This document shows positions 8,232-17,621 of a DNA stretch of 64,000 bases, piece by piece. The stretch covers positions 30,936 through 94,935 of the forward strand of contig JABAQR010000017.1 in NCBI GenBank assembly GCA_019187485.1. Reading direction: 5' to 3'. A program made the position numbers and the translations under genes. The stretch is from Lysobacterales bacterium. Lineage in GTDB: Bacteria; Pseudomonadota; Gammaproteobacteria; Xanthomonadales; SZUA-5. Every line of letters begins with the position of its first letter. The first letter of the stretch is position 1. The notes beneath the pieces were generated by a model. That model had not been told where the DNA came from and searched no databases. It was given only the letters and a program-made list of their open reading frames with translations.

Positions 8232-8975
8232 ATGCGCTTTGCTCTCGGAGTGGCCGTCTGCGGCCTGCTGACCGGTACCGTGGCCTTCGCCGACGATTCC
8301 CTCAAGTCGGCGGTTGAAGCCGCGCTGAAAACCTTCGACCCCGCGCTCAAGGTCGAGGAGGTGCGCGAGACGCCGATCGAGGGGATCTACGAAGTCACCC
8401 TTCCGGGTCAGGTGGTGTACACCACCGCCGACGCCAAGTATTTGCTGCTCGGCCCGATGCTGCAGGTGGCGGACAAGACCGACCTGACCGAGGAGAGGCG
8501 TGCCGAACTGCGTCGCGGCCTGCTGTCGCAGGCGCCGAGCAGCCAACGCATCGTGTTCAAACCCAAAGGTCAGGTCAAGCACACGGTGGCCGTGTTCACC
8601 GACATCGATTGCGGCTATTGCCGCGAACTGCACAAGCACATGACCGAATACAACGACCGCGGCATCCAGGTTGAATACCTGATGTTCCCGCGCGCCGGCG
8701 TCGGCTCCGACTCCTTCCGCAAGGCGGTGGCGGCCTGGTGCTCGAAGAATCCTCAGGAGACCCTGACCAAGGCCAAGGCCGGCGAGGATCCGGGCAACGG
8801 CAGCTGCGTAAACCCGGTCGAGGCGCAGTATCAGCTCGGACAGCGCATGGGCGTCAACGGCACGCCGACGCTGGTATTTCCCGATGGCCACGTGGCGCCG
8901 GGCTACGTGACGCCCGAGCAGCTGGAGCAGCAGTTGACTCTGGCCGAGAAGCGTCTCGCCGAAGCCGGCAAGTAA
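8232..8975 (+). CDS. dsbC: Periplasmic disulfide isomerase DsbC
   Basis: A 247-residue protein with a signal peptide cleaved near AFA-DD (about 20). An N-terminal dimerisation domain (about 21-85) is followed by a thioredoxin-fold domain with the redox site CGYC at 127-130. A cis-Pro loop (GTPTL) and a second, structural cysteine pair (AAWC and GSC) match DsbC. It reshuffles wrong disulfides in exported proteins and is kept reduced by DsbD, which is not in the window. The start at 8232 follows a GGAG and gives a normal signal sequence. The 199 bases upstream hold no other gene. Confidence 0.94.
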   Translation: MRFALGVAVCGLLTGTVAFADDSLKSAVEAALKTFDPALKVEEVRETPIEGIYEVTLPGQVVYTTADAKYLLLGPMLQVADKTDLTEERRAELRRGLLSQAPSSQRIVFKPKGQVKHTVAVFTDIDCGYCRELHKHMTEYNDRGIQVEYLMFPRAGVGSDSFRKAVAAWCSKNPQETLTKAKAGEDPGNGSCVNPVEAQYQLGQRMGVNGTPTLVFPDGHVAPGYVTPEQLEQQLTLAEKRLAEAGK

Positions 8976-9069
8976 CAGGTCCGCCGGGCCGACGGCGCGG
9001 GCGGACAGCGTCCTGCCCCGTTGTCGGCGCGTATGATCCGCGCCCTCAACCGCGGTGCTTCCCGCCCCG

Positions 9070-12000
9070 ATGCCGATCCGCACACTGCCCGGGGCTTCGG
9101 CCCTGTCCTCGTTCCGCCTGGATGCGCTGAACCGCCGGCTCGCGACTCTGGGTGCGCGCGCCGCGAGCGTCCGTGAGGAATTCGTCCTCGCTGGCGCGGA
9201 CGGAGTGGCCGACGAGCATCTGGCGAAGGTACTGCAATGGGGCGGTGTTGCGCGCGTCGATACCGTACTGCCGATGCGCTGGGTGGCGCCGCGTCTGGGT
9301 ACGCGTTCTCCCTGGTCGAGCAAGGCCACCGACATCCTGCATCGCTGCGGTCTGCGGGTCGAGCGCGTCGAGCGCCTGCTGTGCTACCGCTTCCGCGAGT
9401 GGCCCGCCGACGCGGCCGCGGCCGCCGCGGTCGAGCAAGCCCTGCACGACCCGATGACGCAGAGCGTGCTCGCCGATCGCACGCGCTTCGGCGAGCTGTT
9501 CGCGCACCCGGTGCCGGCGCCGCTGGCGCACATCGCCACCGATGTCGCGAGCCTGCGCGCGGCGAACGCGCGCCTCGGCCTCGCGCTCAGCGAGGACGAG
9601 ATCGAATACCTCGCCATGAGCTACGGCGAACTCGGGCGCAGCGCCAGCGATGCCGAGTTGATGATGTTCGCGCAGGCCAATTCCGAGCACTGTCGGCACA
9701 AGGTCTTCAATGCCAGCTGGAGCATCGACGGCGTCGACCAGTCCTCCAGTCTGTTCGGTCACATTCGGCACACGCACGCGTGCACGCCGCAGGGCACCCT
9801 GGTGGCCTACAAGGACAATGCGGCGGTGCTCGAAGGACACGCCGGCGCGCGCTTCTTCGCCGACGCCGATGGCGTCTACCGCGCGCACGTCGAGCCGATC
9901 CATCTCGCGATCAAGGTCGAAACCCACAACCACCCGACCGCGATTGCGCCCTTCGCCGGCGCCGCCACCGGCGCCGGGGGCGAGATTCGCGACGAGGGCG
10001 CCACCGGCCGCGGCGCGAAGCCGAAGGCGGGGCTGACCGGCTTTTCGGTCTCGCACCTGCGTCTGCCCGACGCGCCGCAGCCCTGGGAGCGCGCGCGCCC
10101 CTTGCCGCAGCAGCTCGCGAGTCCGCTGCGGATCATGACCGAGGGTCCGCTCGGAGCGGCCGCCTTCAACAACGAATTCGGACGCCCGGCGCTCGGCGGC
10201 TATTTCCGCACCTTCGAGCACTATCCGGACGACGACGCACGCGGTCACGCCTACGACAAGCCGATCATGATCGCCGGCGGCCTCGGCAATCTGCGCGAAG
10301 GCGATGTCGCCAAGCGCAGTCTGCAACCCGGCGATGCGGTGATCGTGCTCGGTGGCCCGGCGATGCTGATCGGCCTCGGCGGCGGGGCTGCGTCCTCGCA
10401 GGCCAGTGGTGTCGGCAGCGCGGCGCGCGATTTCGCCTCGGTGCAGCGCGACAACGCCGAGATGGAACGCCGCTGCCAGGAGGTCATCGATCGCTGCACC
10501 GCGCTCGGCCACGCCAACCCGATCGTGTCGATTCACGACGTCGGCGCTGGCGGCCTGTCGAACGCGATCCCGGAACTGCTGCACGACAGCGCAGTCGGCG
10601 GCGAGATCGACCTCGGCGCGGTACACAACGACGATCCGGGCATGAGCCCCATGCAGATCTGGTGCAACGAAGCGCAGGAACGCTACGCGCTGGGCGTGCG
10701 CGAGGTCGACCTCAACCGCTTTGCCGCCATCGCCCGCCGCGAACGCTGCCCGTACGCGCTGGTGGGTCACGTCACCGCCGATGAACGGTTGCGGGTGCGC
10801 CTGCACGGCAGCGACGTGATCGACCTGCCGATGGGCGTGCTGTTCGGCAAGGCGCCGAAGATGTACCGCGTGGCGCATGGGTATCGGGCGACGCCCGGGC
10901 CTGCGTTCGATCCGAGCGCGATCGACGCGCAGGACGCATTGCTGCGCGTGCTGCGCTTCCCGGCGGTCGCGAACAAGTCCTTCCTGATCACCATCGGCGA
11001 CCGCACGGTCGGCGGCATGAGCCACCGCGACCAGATGGTCGGCCCGTGGCAGACCCCGGTCGCGGATGTCGCGGTCACGCTCGCCGATTTCGAGGGCTAC
11101 ACCGGCGAGGCGATGTGCATGGCCGAGCGTACGCCGCTGGCGCTGCTGGACGCACGCGCCGCGGCGCGCATCGCGGTCGGCGAGGCGCTGACCAACCTGT
11201 GGGCGGCGCCGGTGGCGCGCCTGGAGGACGTCAAGCTCTCGGCGAACTGGATGGCGGCGGTCGGCGACCCGGTGGCCGATGGCGCGCTGTGGGCGGCGGT
11301 CGAGACGGTCGGCCGCGAATTGTGCCCGGCGCTCGGTCTTGCCATCCCGGTCGGCAAGGACTCGCTGTCGATGCGCGCGCAGTGGCGAACCGAGGACGGC
11401 CGTGATTGTCGCAGCGAGGCGCCGGTGTCGCTGATCGTCAGTGCCTTCGCGCGCCTGGCCGACGTGCGCGCGACGCTGACGCCGCAGTTGCGGCATGTCG
11501 ACGGGACGAGCGCGCTGTGGCTGGTCGACCTCGGTGGCGGCCGTCGTCTCGGCGGTAGCGCGCTCGCCCAGGTGTACGGCCAGCTCGGCGATCGCCCGCC
11601 GGACCTCGACGACGCCGCCGCATTCCGGCGCGCGCTCGAGTGGCTGACGGCCGAGAAGGCGAGCGGGCGCATCCTCGCCTGGCACGACCGCAGCGATGGT
11701 GGCCTCATCGTCGCCGCGCTGGAGATGGCCTTCGCCGCGCGTTGCGGTCTCGAACTCGATGTCGGCGAGGACGCGGCGTCACTGGCGACGCTCTTCAACG
11801 AGGAACTCGGCGTGCTCGTCGAGGTGGCCGAGGTCGATGCCGTGGCCTTCGCCGCCGCTGCCGGTATGGCGGGGGCACGGGTGCGCCGCATCGGCCGTGC
11901 ACGCGCCGATGCGCGCCTGCACGTGCACGGCGGCGGGTGCGAGCTGATCGCCGCCGACATGGCCGAACTGCTGTGCACCTGGTCGCAGACCTCCTGGGGC

Positions 12001-12900
12001 GTGCAGCGCGGGCGCGACAACCCGGAGTGCGCCGACGAAGAACACGCACGTCTGGCCGACTACGGCGCACCCGGTTTGCAGGAGACGCCGGGTTTCGACG
12101 TCGAAGCCGACATCGCCGCACCGTACATCGCCCGTGGCCTGCGTCCGCGCGTCGCGGTGTTGCGCGAGCAGGGCGTCAACGGTCAGTTGGAGATGGCTGC
12201 GGCTTTCACCCGCGTCGGCTTCGAGGCGGTCGACGTGCACGTCTCCGACCTCGAATCCGGCCACCATCTGCTGCGCGACTTCAAGGGCCTCGCGGCCTGC
12301 GGCGGCTTCTCGTACGGGGACGTGCTCGGCGCCGGCCAGGGCTGGGCCAAGGGCATTCTGCACCACCCGCGGCTCGCCGACGCTTTCCGAAGCTTCTTCG
12401 AGCGCGCGGACAGCTTCACGCTGGGCGTCTGCAACGGCTGCCAGATGCTCAGCGGCCTCGCCGCGCTGGTGCCCGGGGCGGAAGGCTGGCCGCGTTTCCT
12501 GCGCAACCGCTCCGAGCAGTACGAGGCGCGCCTGGTGCAGGTGGAGGTGCTGGATTCGCCGAGCGTGCTTCTCGCCGGCATGGCCGGTTCGCGCCTGCCG
12601 CTGGTGGTCTCGCACGGTGAGGGCCGCGCCGACTGGGACGGTGGCTCGATGCCTGCCAGCACCCGCCCGGCGCTGCGCTTCATCGAACCCGACGGCCGCG
12701 TCGCGCAGGCATACCCGGCCAACCCGAATGGTTCACCGGACGGATACACCGGTTTCACCACCGCCGACGGCCGCGCGCTGATCCTGATGCCGCATCCGGA
12801 ACGTGTGTTCCGGCGCGTGCAGCTCAGTTGGGCAGCGGTCGGTGGCGAGGCGAGTCCCTGGCTGCAGATGTTCCGGAACGCACGCGTGTGGGTGGGGTGA
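9070..12900 (+). CDS. purL: Phosphoribosylformylglycinamidine synthase
   Basis: A 1276-residue single-chain (large-type) FGAM synthase of purine synthesis, converting FGAR, glutamine and ATP to FGAM. The order is an N-terminal substrate-channelling domain, two AIRS-like halves ([36 protein letters not shown]), then a class I glutaminase domain with the nucleophile in [10 protein letters not shown] and the His/Glu of MPHPERVF. Length matches gammaproteobacterial PurL. ATG 9070 is preferred over the in-frame GTG at 9055. It appears to be monocistronic and is followed by a repeat-filled gap. Confidence 0.97.
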   Translation: MPIRTLPGASALSSFRLDALNRRLATLGARAASVREEFVLAGADGVADEHLAKVLQWGGVARVDTVLPMRWVAPRLGTRSPWSSKATDILHRCGLRVERVERLLCYRFREWPADAAAAAAVEQALHDPMTQSVLADRTRFGELFAHPVPAPLAHIATDVASLRAANARLGLALSEDEIEYLAMSYGELGRSASDAELMMFAQANSEHCRHKVFNASWSIDGVDQSSSLFGHIRHTHACTPQGTLVAYKDNAAVLEGHAGARFFADADGVYRAHVEPIHLAIKVETHNHPTAIAPFAGAATGAGGEIRDEGATGRGAKPKAGLTGFSVSHLRLPDAPQPWERARPLPQQLASPLRIMTEGPLGAAAFNNEFGRPALGGYFRTFEHYPDDDARGHAYDKPIMIAGGLGNLREGDVAKRSLQPGDAVIVLGGPAMLIGLGGGAASSQASGVGSAARDFASVQRDNAEMERRCQEVIDRCTALGHANPIVSIHDVGAGGLSNAIPELLHDSAVGGEIDLGAVHNDDPGMSPMQIWCNEAQERYALGVREVDLNRFAAIARRERCPYALVGHVTADERLRVRLHGSDVIDLPMGVLFGKAPKMYRVAHGYRATPGPAFDPSAIDAQDALLRVLRFPAVANKSFLITIGDRTVGGMSHRDQMVGPWQTPVADVAVTLADFEGYTGEAMCMAERTPLALLDARAAARIAVGEALTNLWAAPVARLEDVKLSANWMAAVGDPVADGALWAAVETVGRELCPALGLAIPVGKDSLSMRAQWRTEDGRDCRSEAPVSLIVSAFARLADVRATLTPQLRHVDGTSALWLVDLGGGRRLGGSALAQVYGQLGDRPPDLDDAAAFRRALEWLTAEKASGRILAWHDRSDGGLIVAALEMAFAARCGLELDVGEDAASLATLFNEELGVLVEVAEVDAVAFAAAAGMAGARVRRIGRARADARLHVHGGGCELIAADMAELLCTWSQTSWGVQRGRDNPECADEEHARLADYGAPGLQETPGFDVEADIAAPYIARGLRPRVAVLREQGVNGQLEMAAAFTRVGFEAVDVHVSDLESGHHLLRDFKGLAACGGFSYGDVLGAGQGWAKGILHHPRLADAFRSFFERADSFTLGVCNGCQMLSGLAALVPGAEGWPRFLRNRSEQYEARLVQVEVLDSPSVLLAGMAGSRLPLVVSHGEGRADWDGGSMPASTRPALRFIEPDGRVAQAYPANPNGSPDGYTGFTTADGRALILMPHPERVFRRVQLSWAAVGGEASPWLQMFRNARVWVG

Positions 12901-12903
12901 GGC

Positions 12904-13273
12904 GGTGAGTAGTGAGTGGTGAGTGGGTCATCGTAGGGTCCGACCCGCGAGGGATGAAGCCTGGTCGCTCCGGTCGGGCTGAACGGCGTGGAACGCAAAG
13001 TACGCAAGGGACGCAGAGGACAGCGGAAGCAAAATCGTCCGCCCGCTCTTGTCTTTCCTTGCGTACTTTGCGCCCCTTTGCGTCCACAAACAGGCGCTGC
13101 GATCAGCGCGGAAACTCAGGGACAGTTCCTGGTTCCTTCCTGGTAAGAGCCGAAAACGTGCAGGCCCGGGCGCGATCCAGGCCCCGCGATAGAATCCAGT
13201 CACACACCCATCCCTCGCCGCGCGCACCGATCTGCCGGCTGTTACTCACTACTCACTACTCACTACTCACCGC
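12904..13273. repeat. Nested inverted-repeat elements (GTGAGTA arms outside, ACGCAAAG-type arms inside)
   Basis: This fills the 382-bp gap after purL, which has no gene. The outer arms are GTGAGTA-type heptamer arrays at 12904-12927 and their complement at 13242-13273. Inside is a second pair with degenerate 9-base units (ACGCAAAGT, ACGCAAGGG, ACGCAGAGG) at 12992-13018 and the complement at 13057-13085. Each pair can fold into a long imperfect hairpin. The same GTGAGTA arms recur at 45592-45718. The right outer arm ends ten bases before the next start codon. Confidence 0.85.
13190..13195 (+). promoter_or_regulatory. Possible -10 box ahead of the membrane protein / T2SS genes
   Basis: TAGAAT lies in the gap 88 bases before the start at 13283 and would put the GTGAGTA array at 13242-13273 into the 5' untranslated RNA. 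No good -35 hexamer is visible at the right distance, so support is weak. Confidence 0.25.
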
Positions 13274-13282
13274 TTTCCAGCC

Positions 13283-13909
13283 ATGTTCGGCCCCCTGAAA
13301 ACTCTGCTGTTCCTCGCGGTGCTGTGGCTGCCGCTGTCCTTCTTCGTCTGGTTCTACTTCGCGCAGCTGTTCGTGACCCCGATCGCCGGGCTGGCCAACT
13401 GGGTGCTGGAAACCTGGCTGCCGGCCGTGTTCGACGGCTACGAACAGAGCCGTCACCTGCTGGCCTTCTTCACCACCTTGCCGCTGGATCCGGCGATGCT
13501 CTCCGGTATCGACACCAGTCAGGGCACGCCGGCGGTGGTCATCGAGATCAATCCGATGATCTACGGGTACTGCATCCCGGTGCTGGTAGGCCTGGTCATG
13601 GCGACGCCGCTGCGTGGCGTGCAACGGTTGTGGCAGATCGGTTTCGGACTTGCGATGCTGACCGCCGTGCAGACCTTCGGCAGCGTTTTCGACGTGCTCA
13701 AGAACCTGGGGCTGCGTGCGGGTCCGGCCGGTGCCCAGGCGGTCGCCGATGCCGGCATCTCGCTGGACCTGATCGCCTTCTGCTACCAGTTCGGGTACCT
13801 GGTATTGCCGGCAATCACACCGGTGATCCTGTGGGTGCTGTTCAACCAGGCCTTCATCCGCAGTCTGGTCACCGAGGATGCGCTGCCGGGAACCGCCGCG
13901 CATGACTGA
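13283..13909 (+). CDS. Multi-pass membrane protein of unknown function upstream of gspE
   Basis: A 208-residue protein with about four hydrophobic helices: residues 6-28 (LLFLAVLWLPLSFFVWF), about 95-112, about 115-140 and about 163-190. A longer periplasmic or cytoplasmic loop lies between the first two. I do not recognise a catalytic motif. It lies 48 bases upstream of gspE on the same strand, so co-transcription with the secretion genes is plausible. Short xanthomonad membrane proteins annotated as exosortase-associated have a similar size, but I cannot confirm a match and no exosortase is nearby. Confidence 0.75.
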   Translation: MFGPLKTLLFLAVLWLPLSFFVWFYFAQLFVTPIAGLANWVLETWLPAVFDGYEQSRHLLAFFTTLPLDPAMLSGIDTSQGTPAVVIEINPMIYGYCIPVLVGLVMATPLRGVQRLWQIGFGLAMLTAVQTFGSVFDVLKNLGLRAGPAGAQAVADAGISLDLIAFCYQFGYLVLPAITPVILWVLFNQAFIRSLVTEDALPGTAAHD

Positions 13910-13957
13910 GGTCCAGATGCCGTCCCTCCACCAGTCGCCGCTCAGGGGCCCGCGCGC

Positions 13958-15709
13958 GTGAACGAAGTCGACGAACAGGACGTGGGCGAACCGGTCGCCC
14001 TGCGGGCACCGACCGAGGTCGGGCAGCTCGACGAGCGCATCTGCCAGTTCCTGGTGCGCAAGGGCCGGCTCAAGGAAGCCGATCTTGCGCGCGCTCGACG
14101 GGTACACGAGGAGCAGGCCGAGGTCGGCCTGGTGTCGCTGCTGACCCGCTTGGGTCTTGCCTCCGAGCGCGATGTCGCCGAGGCGCTCAGCGAGCTGCTA
14201 GAACTGCCGCTGCTGTCTGCCAAGGACGCGCCCGAAGTGCCGCCGGCCGGCGTGCAACTGTCGGTGCGCTTCCTGAAACAGTTCCACGTAGTGCCGGTGG
14301 CTGAAACCGAACGAACGGTCCGGCTGCTGGTCGCCGATCCGCAGGACAACTACGCGCACGACGCGGTCGCGCTCGCCACCGGCAAGACGATCGAGACCGT
14401 GGTCGGCCTGCGCAGCGAGATCGACGATCTGATCGAGCGCTACCACGGCCAGGGCCGTTCGGCGATGGGCACCATCGTCGAGAATCTCGAAGGCGGCGGC
14501 GATGGCGGCGAGGACGATGTCGAACACCTGCGCGACCTTGCTTCCGAAGCGCCAGTGATCCGCCTGGTCAACCTGATCATGCAGCGCGCGGTCGAGCAGC
14601 GCGCCTCGGACATCCACATCGAGCCCTTCGAGAGCCGCCTCAAGGTGCGCTACCGCATCGACGGCGTGCTCCAGGAGGTGGAATCGCCGCCGGCCAGTTC
14701 CACCGCCGCCGTGATCAGCCGCATCAAGATCATGGCCAAGCTCAACATCGCCGAGCGCCGCCTGCCGCAGGACGGCCGCATCATGCTGCGCGTGCAGGGC
14801 AAGGAACTCGACCTGCGCGTGTCCACGGTGCCGACCAGCTACGGCGAAAGTGTGGTCATGCGCATCCTCGACCGCGAGAGCGTGGTGCTGGACTTCAAGG
14901 CGCTCGGCTTCACCGACGAGTTCCTGCCGAAGTTCCTGAACGTGCTGGAGATGCCGCACGGCATCATGCTGGTCACCGGCCCCACCGGTTCGGGCAAGAC
15001 CACCACGCTGTACACGGCGCTCAGCAAGATCAACACCCCCGAGGTCAAGATCATCACCGTCGAGGATCCGGTCGAATACCAGTTGGAAGGCGTCAACCAG
15101 ATCCAGGTGAAACCGCAGATCGGCCTCGACTTCGCCAGTGCGCTGCGCTCGATCGTGCGCCAGGACCCCGACATCATCATGATCGGCGAGATGCGCGACC
15201 TCGAGACCGCGAAGATCGCGATCCAGTCCGCGCTCACCGGCCATCTGGTGCTGTCCACGCTGCACACCAACAATGCCGCCGGCGCGGTCACGCGCCTGCT
15301 CGACATGGGCGTGGACGACTACCTGATGTGCTCGACCGTCAACGGCGTGCTCGCGCAGCGCCTGGTGCGCAAGCTCGACCGCGAATCCAGCCAGCGCTAC
15401 CTCGCGCTGCCGGAGGTCATCGAGGAGCACAAGCTGCGCAACTACACGCGCCACACGCCGATCTATCTGCACCGTCCGATTGCATCGGAGCGCAGCGCGA
15501 CCGGCTACCTCGGGCGGACCACGATCATGGAGTTCCTGACCATGACCGATCCGATCCGGCGCCTCGTCATGCAACACGCCGACCACGGCAAGATCGAGGC
15601 GCTGGCGCGCGAGGAAGGCATGCGCACGATGTACGAGGACGGCATCGCCAAGGCGCTGACCGGCCTCACGACGATCGAGGAGGTGCTGCGGGTGTGCCAG
15701 GAGAACTGA
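13958..15709 (+). CDS. gspE: Type II secretion ATPase GspE (zinc tetracysteine motif lost)
   Basis: A 583-residue cytoplasmic ATPase that drives pseudopilus assembly. An N-terminal GspE domain (about 20-150) precedes the secretion-ATPase core with Walker A GPTGSGKT (341-348), the Asp box and Walker B (DIIMIGEMRD), and a His box (LSTLHTNNA). The C-terminal part normally carries two CxxC pairs that bind zinc. Here the first pair's place, after AQRLVRK, reads LDRESS and the second is PIASERS, with no cysteine. The GTG start at 13958 is the only good one. It opens the order E-F-G-H-I-J-K-L-M-N-D. Confidence 0.96.
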   Translation: MNEVDEQDVGEPVALRAPTEVGQLDERICQFLVRKGRLKEADLARARRVHEEQAEVGLVSLLTRLGLASERDVAEALSELLELPLLSAKDAPEVPPAGVQLSVRFLKQFHVVPVAETERTVRLLVADPQDNYAHDAVALATGKTIETVVGLRSEIDDLIERYHGQGRSAMGTIVENLEGGGDGGEDDVEHLRDLASEAPVIRLVNLIMQRAVEQRASDIHIEPFESRLKVRYRIDGVLQEVESPPASSTAAVISRIKIMAKLNIAERRLPQDGRIMLRVQGKELDLRVSTVPTSYGESVVMRILDRESVVLDFKALGFTDEFLPKFLNVLEMPHGIMLVTGPTGSGKTTTLYTALSKINTPEVKIITVEDPVEYQLEGVNQIQVKPQIGLDFASALRSIVRQDPDIIMIGEMRDLETAKIAIQSALTGHLVLSTLHTNNAAGAVTRLLDMGVDDYLMCSTVNGVLAQRLVRKLDRESSQRYLALPEVIEEHKLRNYTRHTPIYLHRPIASERSATGYLGRTTIMEFLTMTDPIRRLVMQHADHGKIEALAREEGMRTMYEDGIAKALTGLTTIEEVLRVCQEN

Positions 15710-15720
15710 GTGCGAAAGCC

Positions 15721-15834
15721 GGAAAAAGGAAAAAGGAAAATGGAAAAGGGAAGATCAACAGCTCGTTTGCATCAGGCGCCGGGGTACGCGCCGGCGCGCT
15801 CTTCCTATTTCCTTTTTCCTTCTTCCTTTTTCCC
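15721..15834. repeat. GGAAAAA-arm inverted repeat between gspE and gspF
   Basis: The left arm at 15721-15752 is a purine array of GGAAAAA-type heptamers. The right arm at 15801-15834 is its near-perfect complement, giving about 30 matches in 33 positions. The 48-base loop is GC-rich with its own small palindrome. It fills most of the 161-bp space between gspE and gspF inside the operon, so the transcript should form a long hairpin there. Confidence 0.88.
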
Positions 15835-15870
15835 CGCGCCTTCGGCGCCGCGGGCGCCGGAGGCGCGCTG

Positions 15871-17085
15871 ATGCCCGCTTTCCGCTTCAAGGCGGTCGCT
15901 CCCAGCGGCGAGGTGCTGCAGGGGCAGATGGACGCCGCCAGCACCGACGAGGTGGTGGCGCGGCTGCACGAGCAGGGCAACCTGCCGCTGGAGGCGATTC
16001 CTGCCGAGCAGGCGCAGGGGGTGGGCCTGGGTGCGCTGTTCCGCTCCACCGGGGTGTCGCAGGCGGACGTCGCCCAGTTCACGCAGCAACTGGCCACGCT
16101 GGTCGGCGCCGGGCTGCCGCTCGATCGCTCCCTGCTGGTGCTCGCCGAACTCGCCGAGACGCCGCGGCTGAAGCGCCTGGTCGATCGCATCCGCGACGAG
16201 GTCCGTGGCGGCGTCTCGCTGTCGGAGGCGCTCGAGCGCCAGCACGGGGTGTTCTCTCGGCTGTACGTCAACATGGTGCGCGCCGGCGAGCTCGGCGGCA
16301 CCCTCGACCACACGCTGACGCGCCTCGCGCAGTACCTGGAGCGCAACCAGGAACTGAAGTCCAGCGTGGTCTCGGCGATGATCTATCCCTGCATCCTGCT
16401 CTTGCTCGCTGGCGGCGCGCTGATCTTCCTGCTGGTGTTCGTGATCCCGAACTTCATGCCGCTGTTCGAGCAGCTCGGCGGCGAATTGCCGATCCTGACC
16501 CAGATCGTGCTCGCCTTTGCCAATGCAGTGCGCTACGGCTGGTGGGCTTTCGCGCTGGCGATCGCCGGCCTCGTCGTCTACTTCCAGCGCCAGTTCCGCG
16601 ATCCGGTCACGCGCCTGGAATGGGATACGCGGCTGTTGAATCTCAAGTGGATCGGCGACATCCTGACCAAGGTCGACACCGCGCGTTTTGCGCGTACCGC
16701 CGGCACCCTGCTGAAGAACGGTGTGCCGCTGCTGTCGGCGATGTCGATCGCCAAGAACGTGCTCGGGAACTCCGCGCTCGGTGCGCAGGTCGAGACAGCG
16801 ACGGGCGAGGTCAAGACCGGCGGCGGCCTCGCCCACGCGCTCGCGACCGGCAAGCGCTTCCCGCGGATGGCGCTGCAGATGATCGCGGTCGGCGAGGAAA
16901 CCGGCCAGCTCGACGACATGCTGCTGCGCGCGGCCGACACCTACGACCGCGAGGTGCGCACAACGATCGACCGCATGATGGCCGCCTTCGTGCCGGTGAT
17001 GACGATCCTGCTGGCGGGCTTCATCGCGATCATCGTCATCTCGATGGTGATGGCGATCCTGAGTCTCAATGAACTGGTGGGTTGA
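15871..17085 (+). CDS. gspF: Type II secretion inner-membrane platform protein GspF
   Basis: A 404-residue polytopic protein that connects the GspE ATPase to the growing pseudopilus. Two tandem T2SSF domains are visible. The first follows FTQQLATLVGAGLPLDRSL. The second has ARTAGTLLKNGVPLLSAM and VGEETGQLDDM. Three membrane helices are present (about 170-195, 220-240 and 375-397). The start at 15871 gives the family-typical MPAFRFKAVAPSGEV; the longer frame upstream runs through the repeat and gspE and is not used. Confidence 0.96.
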   Translation: MPAFRFKAVAPSGEVLQGQMDAASTDEVVARLHEQGNLPLEAIPAEQAQGVGLGALFRSTGVSQADVAQFTQQLATLVGAGLPLDRSLLVLAELAETPRLKRLVDRIRDEVRGGVSLSEALERQHGVFSRLYVNMVRAGELGGTLDHTLTRLAQYLERNQELKSSVVSAMIYPCILLLLAGGALIFLLVFVIPNFMPLFEQLGGELPILTQIVLAFANAVRYGWWAFALAIAGLVVYFQRQFRDPVTRLEWDTRLLNLKWIGDILTKVDTARFARTAGTLLKNGVPLLSAMSIAKNVLGNSALGAQVETATGEVKTGGGLAHALATGKRFPRMALQMIAVGEETGQLDDMLLRAADTYDREVRTTIDRMMAAFVPVMTILLAGFIAIIVISMVMAILSLNELVG

Positions 17086-17095
17086 CGGAGTGGGT

Positions 17096-17599
17096 ATGGA
17101 GAAGTCGATGGAATACCGTTTGCGTGACAAGGCCAGGCTGCTGGCGCTGTGCTTGCTGGATGCGCAGCGTCTGCGTCCGCGTGCGTGCCGGACCGGCATC
17201 CGCCAGCAGGGTTTCTCGCTGATCGAGATGCTGCTGGTGCTCGGCATCATCGCCTTCATTGCGACCATGCTGGCGACCAACATCTTCGGCAACCAGCAGC
17301 GCGCCAATGTGCGTGCGGCGCAGGCCGCGGTACGCAAGGTCGCGACCAATGTCGACCAGTTCTACCTCGACACCGGCAGCCTGCCGAGCAAGATCGAGGA
17401 CCTGGTCACGCGACCGGCGAATGCCGCCAACTGGAGCGGTCCGTACATGAACGAGTCGCAGCTCAAGGATCCGTGGGGCACGCCCTTCGTGATCAAGGTG
17501 CCGGGCGAAGGCGGTCACCCGTACTCGGTGATCTCGCTCGGATCCGACAAGGCGCCCGGCGGCAAGGACAACGCCGCGGACATCGACAACAACCAGTGA
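17096..17599 (+). CDS. gspG: Major pseudopilin GspG
   Basis: A 167-residue major pseudopilin that forms the T2SS piston. The prepilin peptidase site is QQG/FSLIEM with Glu at +5, followed by a hydrophobic helix. The C-terminus has the GspG signature DPWGTPF, YSVISLGSDKAPGG and DIDNNQ, which binds calcium in relatives. ATG 17096 follows a GGAG at 17087-17090 and is preferred over 17069, which overlaps gspF. Even so, the leader before the cleavage site is about 40 residues instead of the usual 6-10, although no palindromic element is present here. Confidence 0.95.
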   Translation: MEKSMEYRLRDKARLLALCLLDAQRLRPRACRTGIRQQGFSLIEMLLVLGIIAFIATMLATNIFGNQQRANVRAAQAAVRKVATNVDQFYLDTGSLPSKIEDLVTRPANAANWSGPYMNESQLKDPWGTPFVIKVPGEGGHPYSVISLGSDKAPGGKDNAADIDNNQ

Positions 17600-17621
17600 T
17601 GCCGGGCCCTCGCGGGCGGCC

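Noticed and set aside
9046..11685. A long minus-strand frame opposite purL
   Set aside because: The plus strand encodes an unmistakable complete PurL; the antisense product is low-complexity Arg/Ala/Gln sequence without domains.
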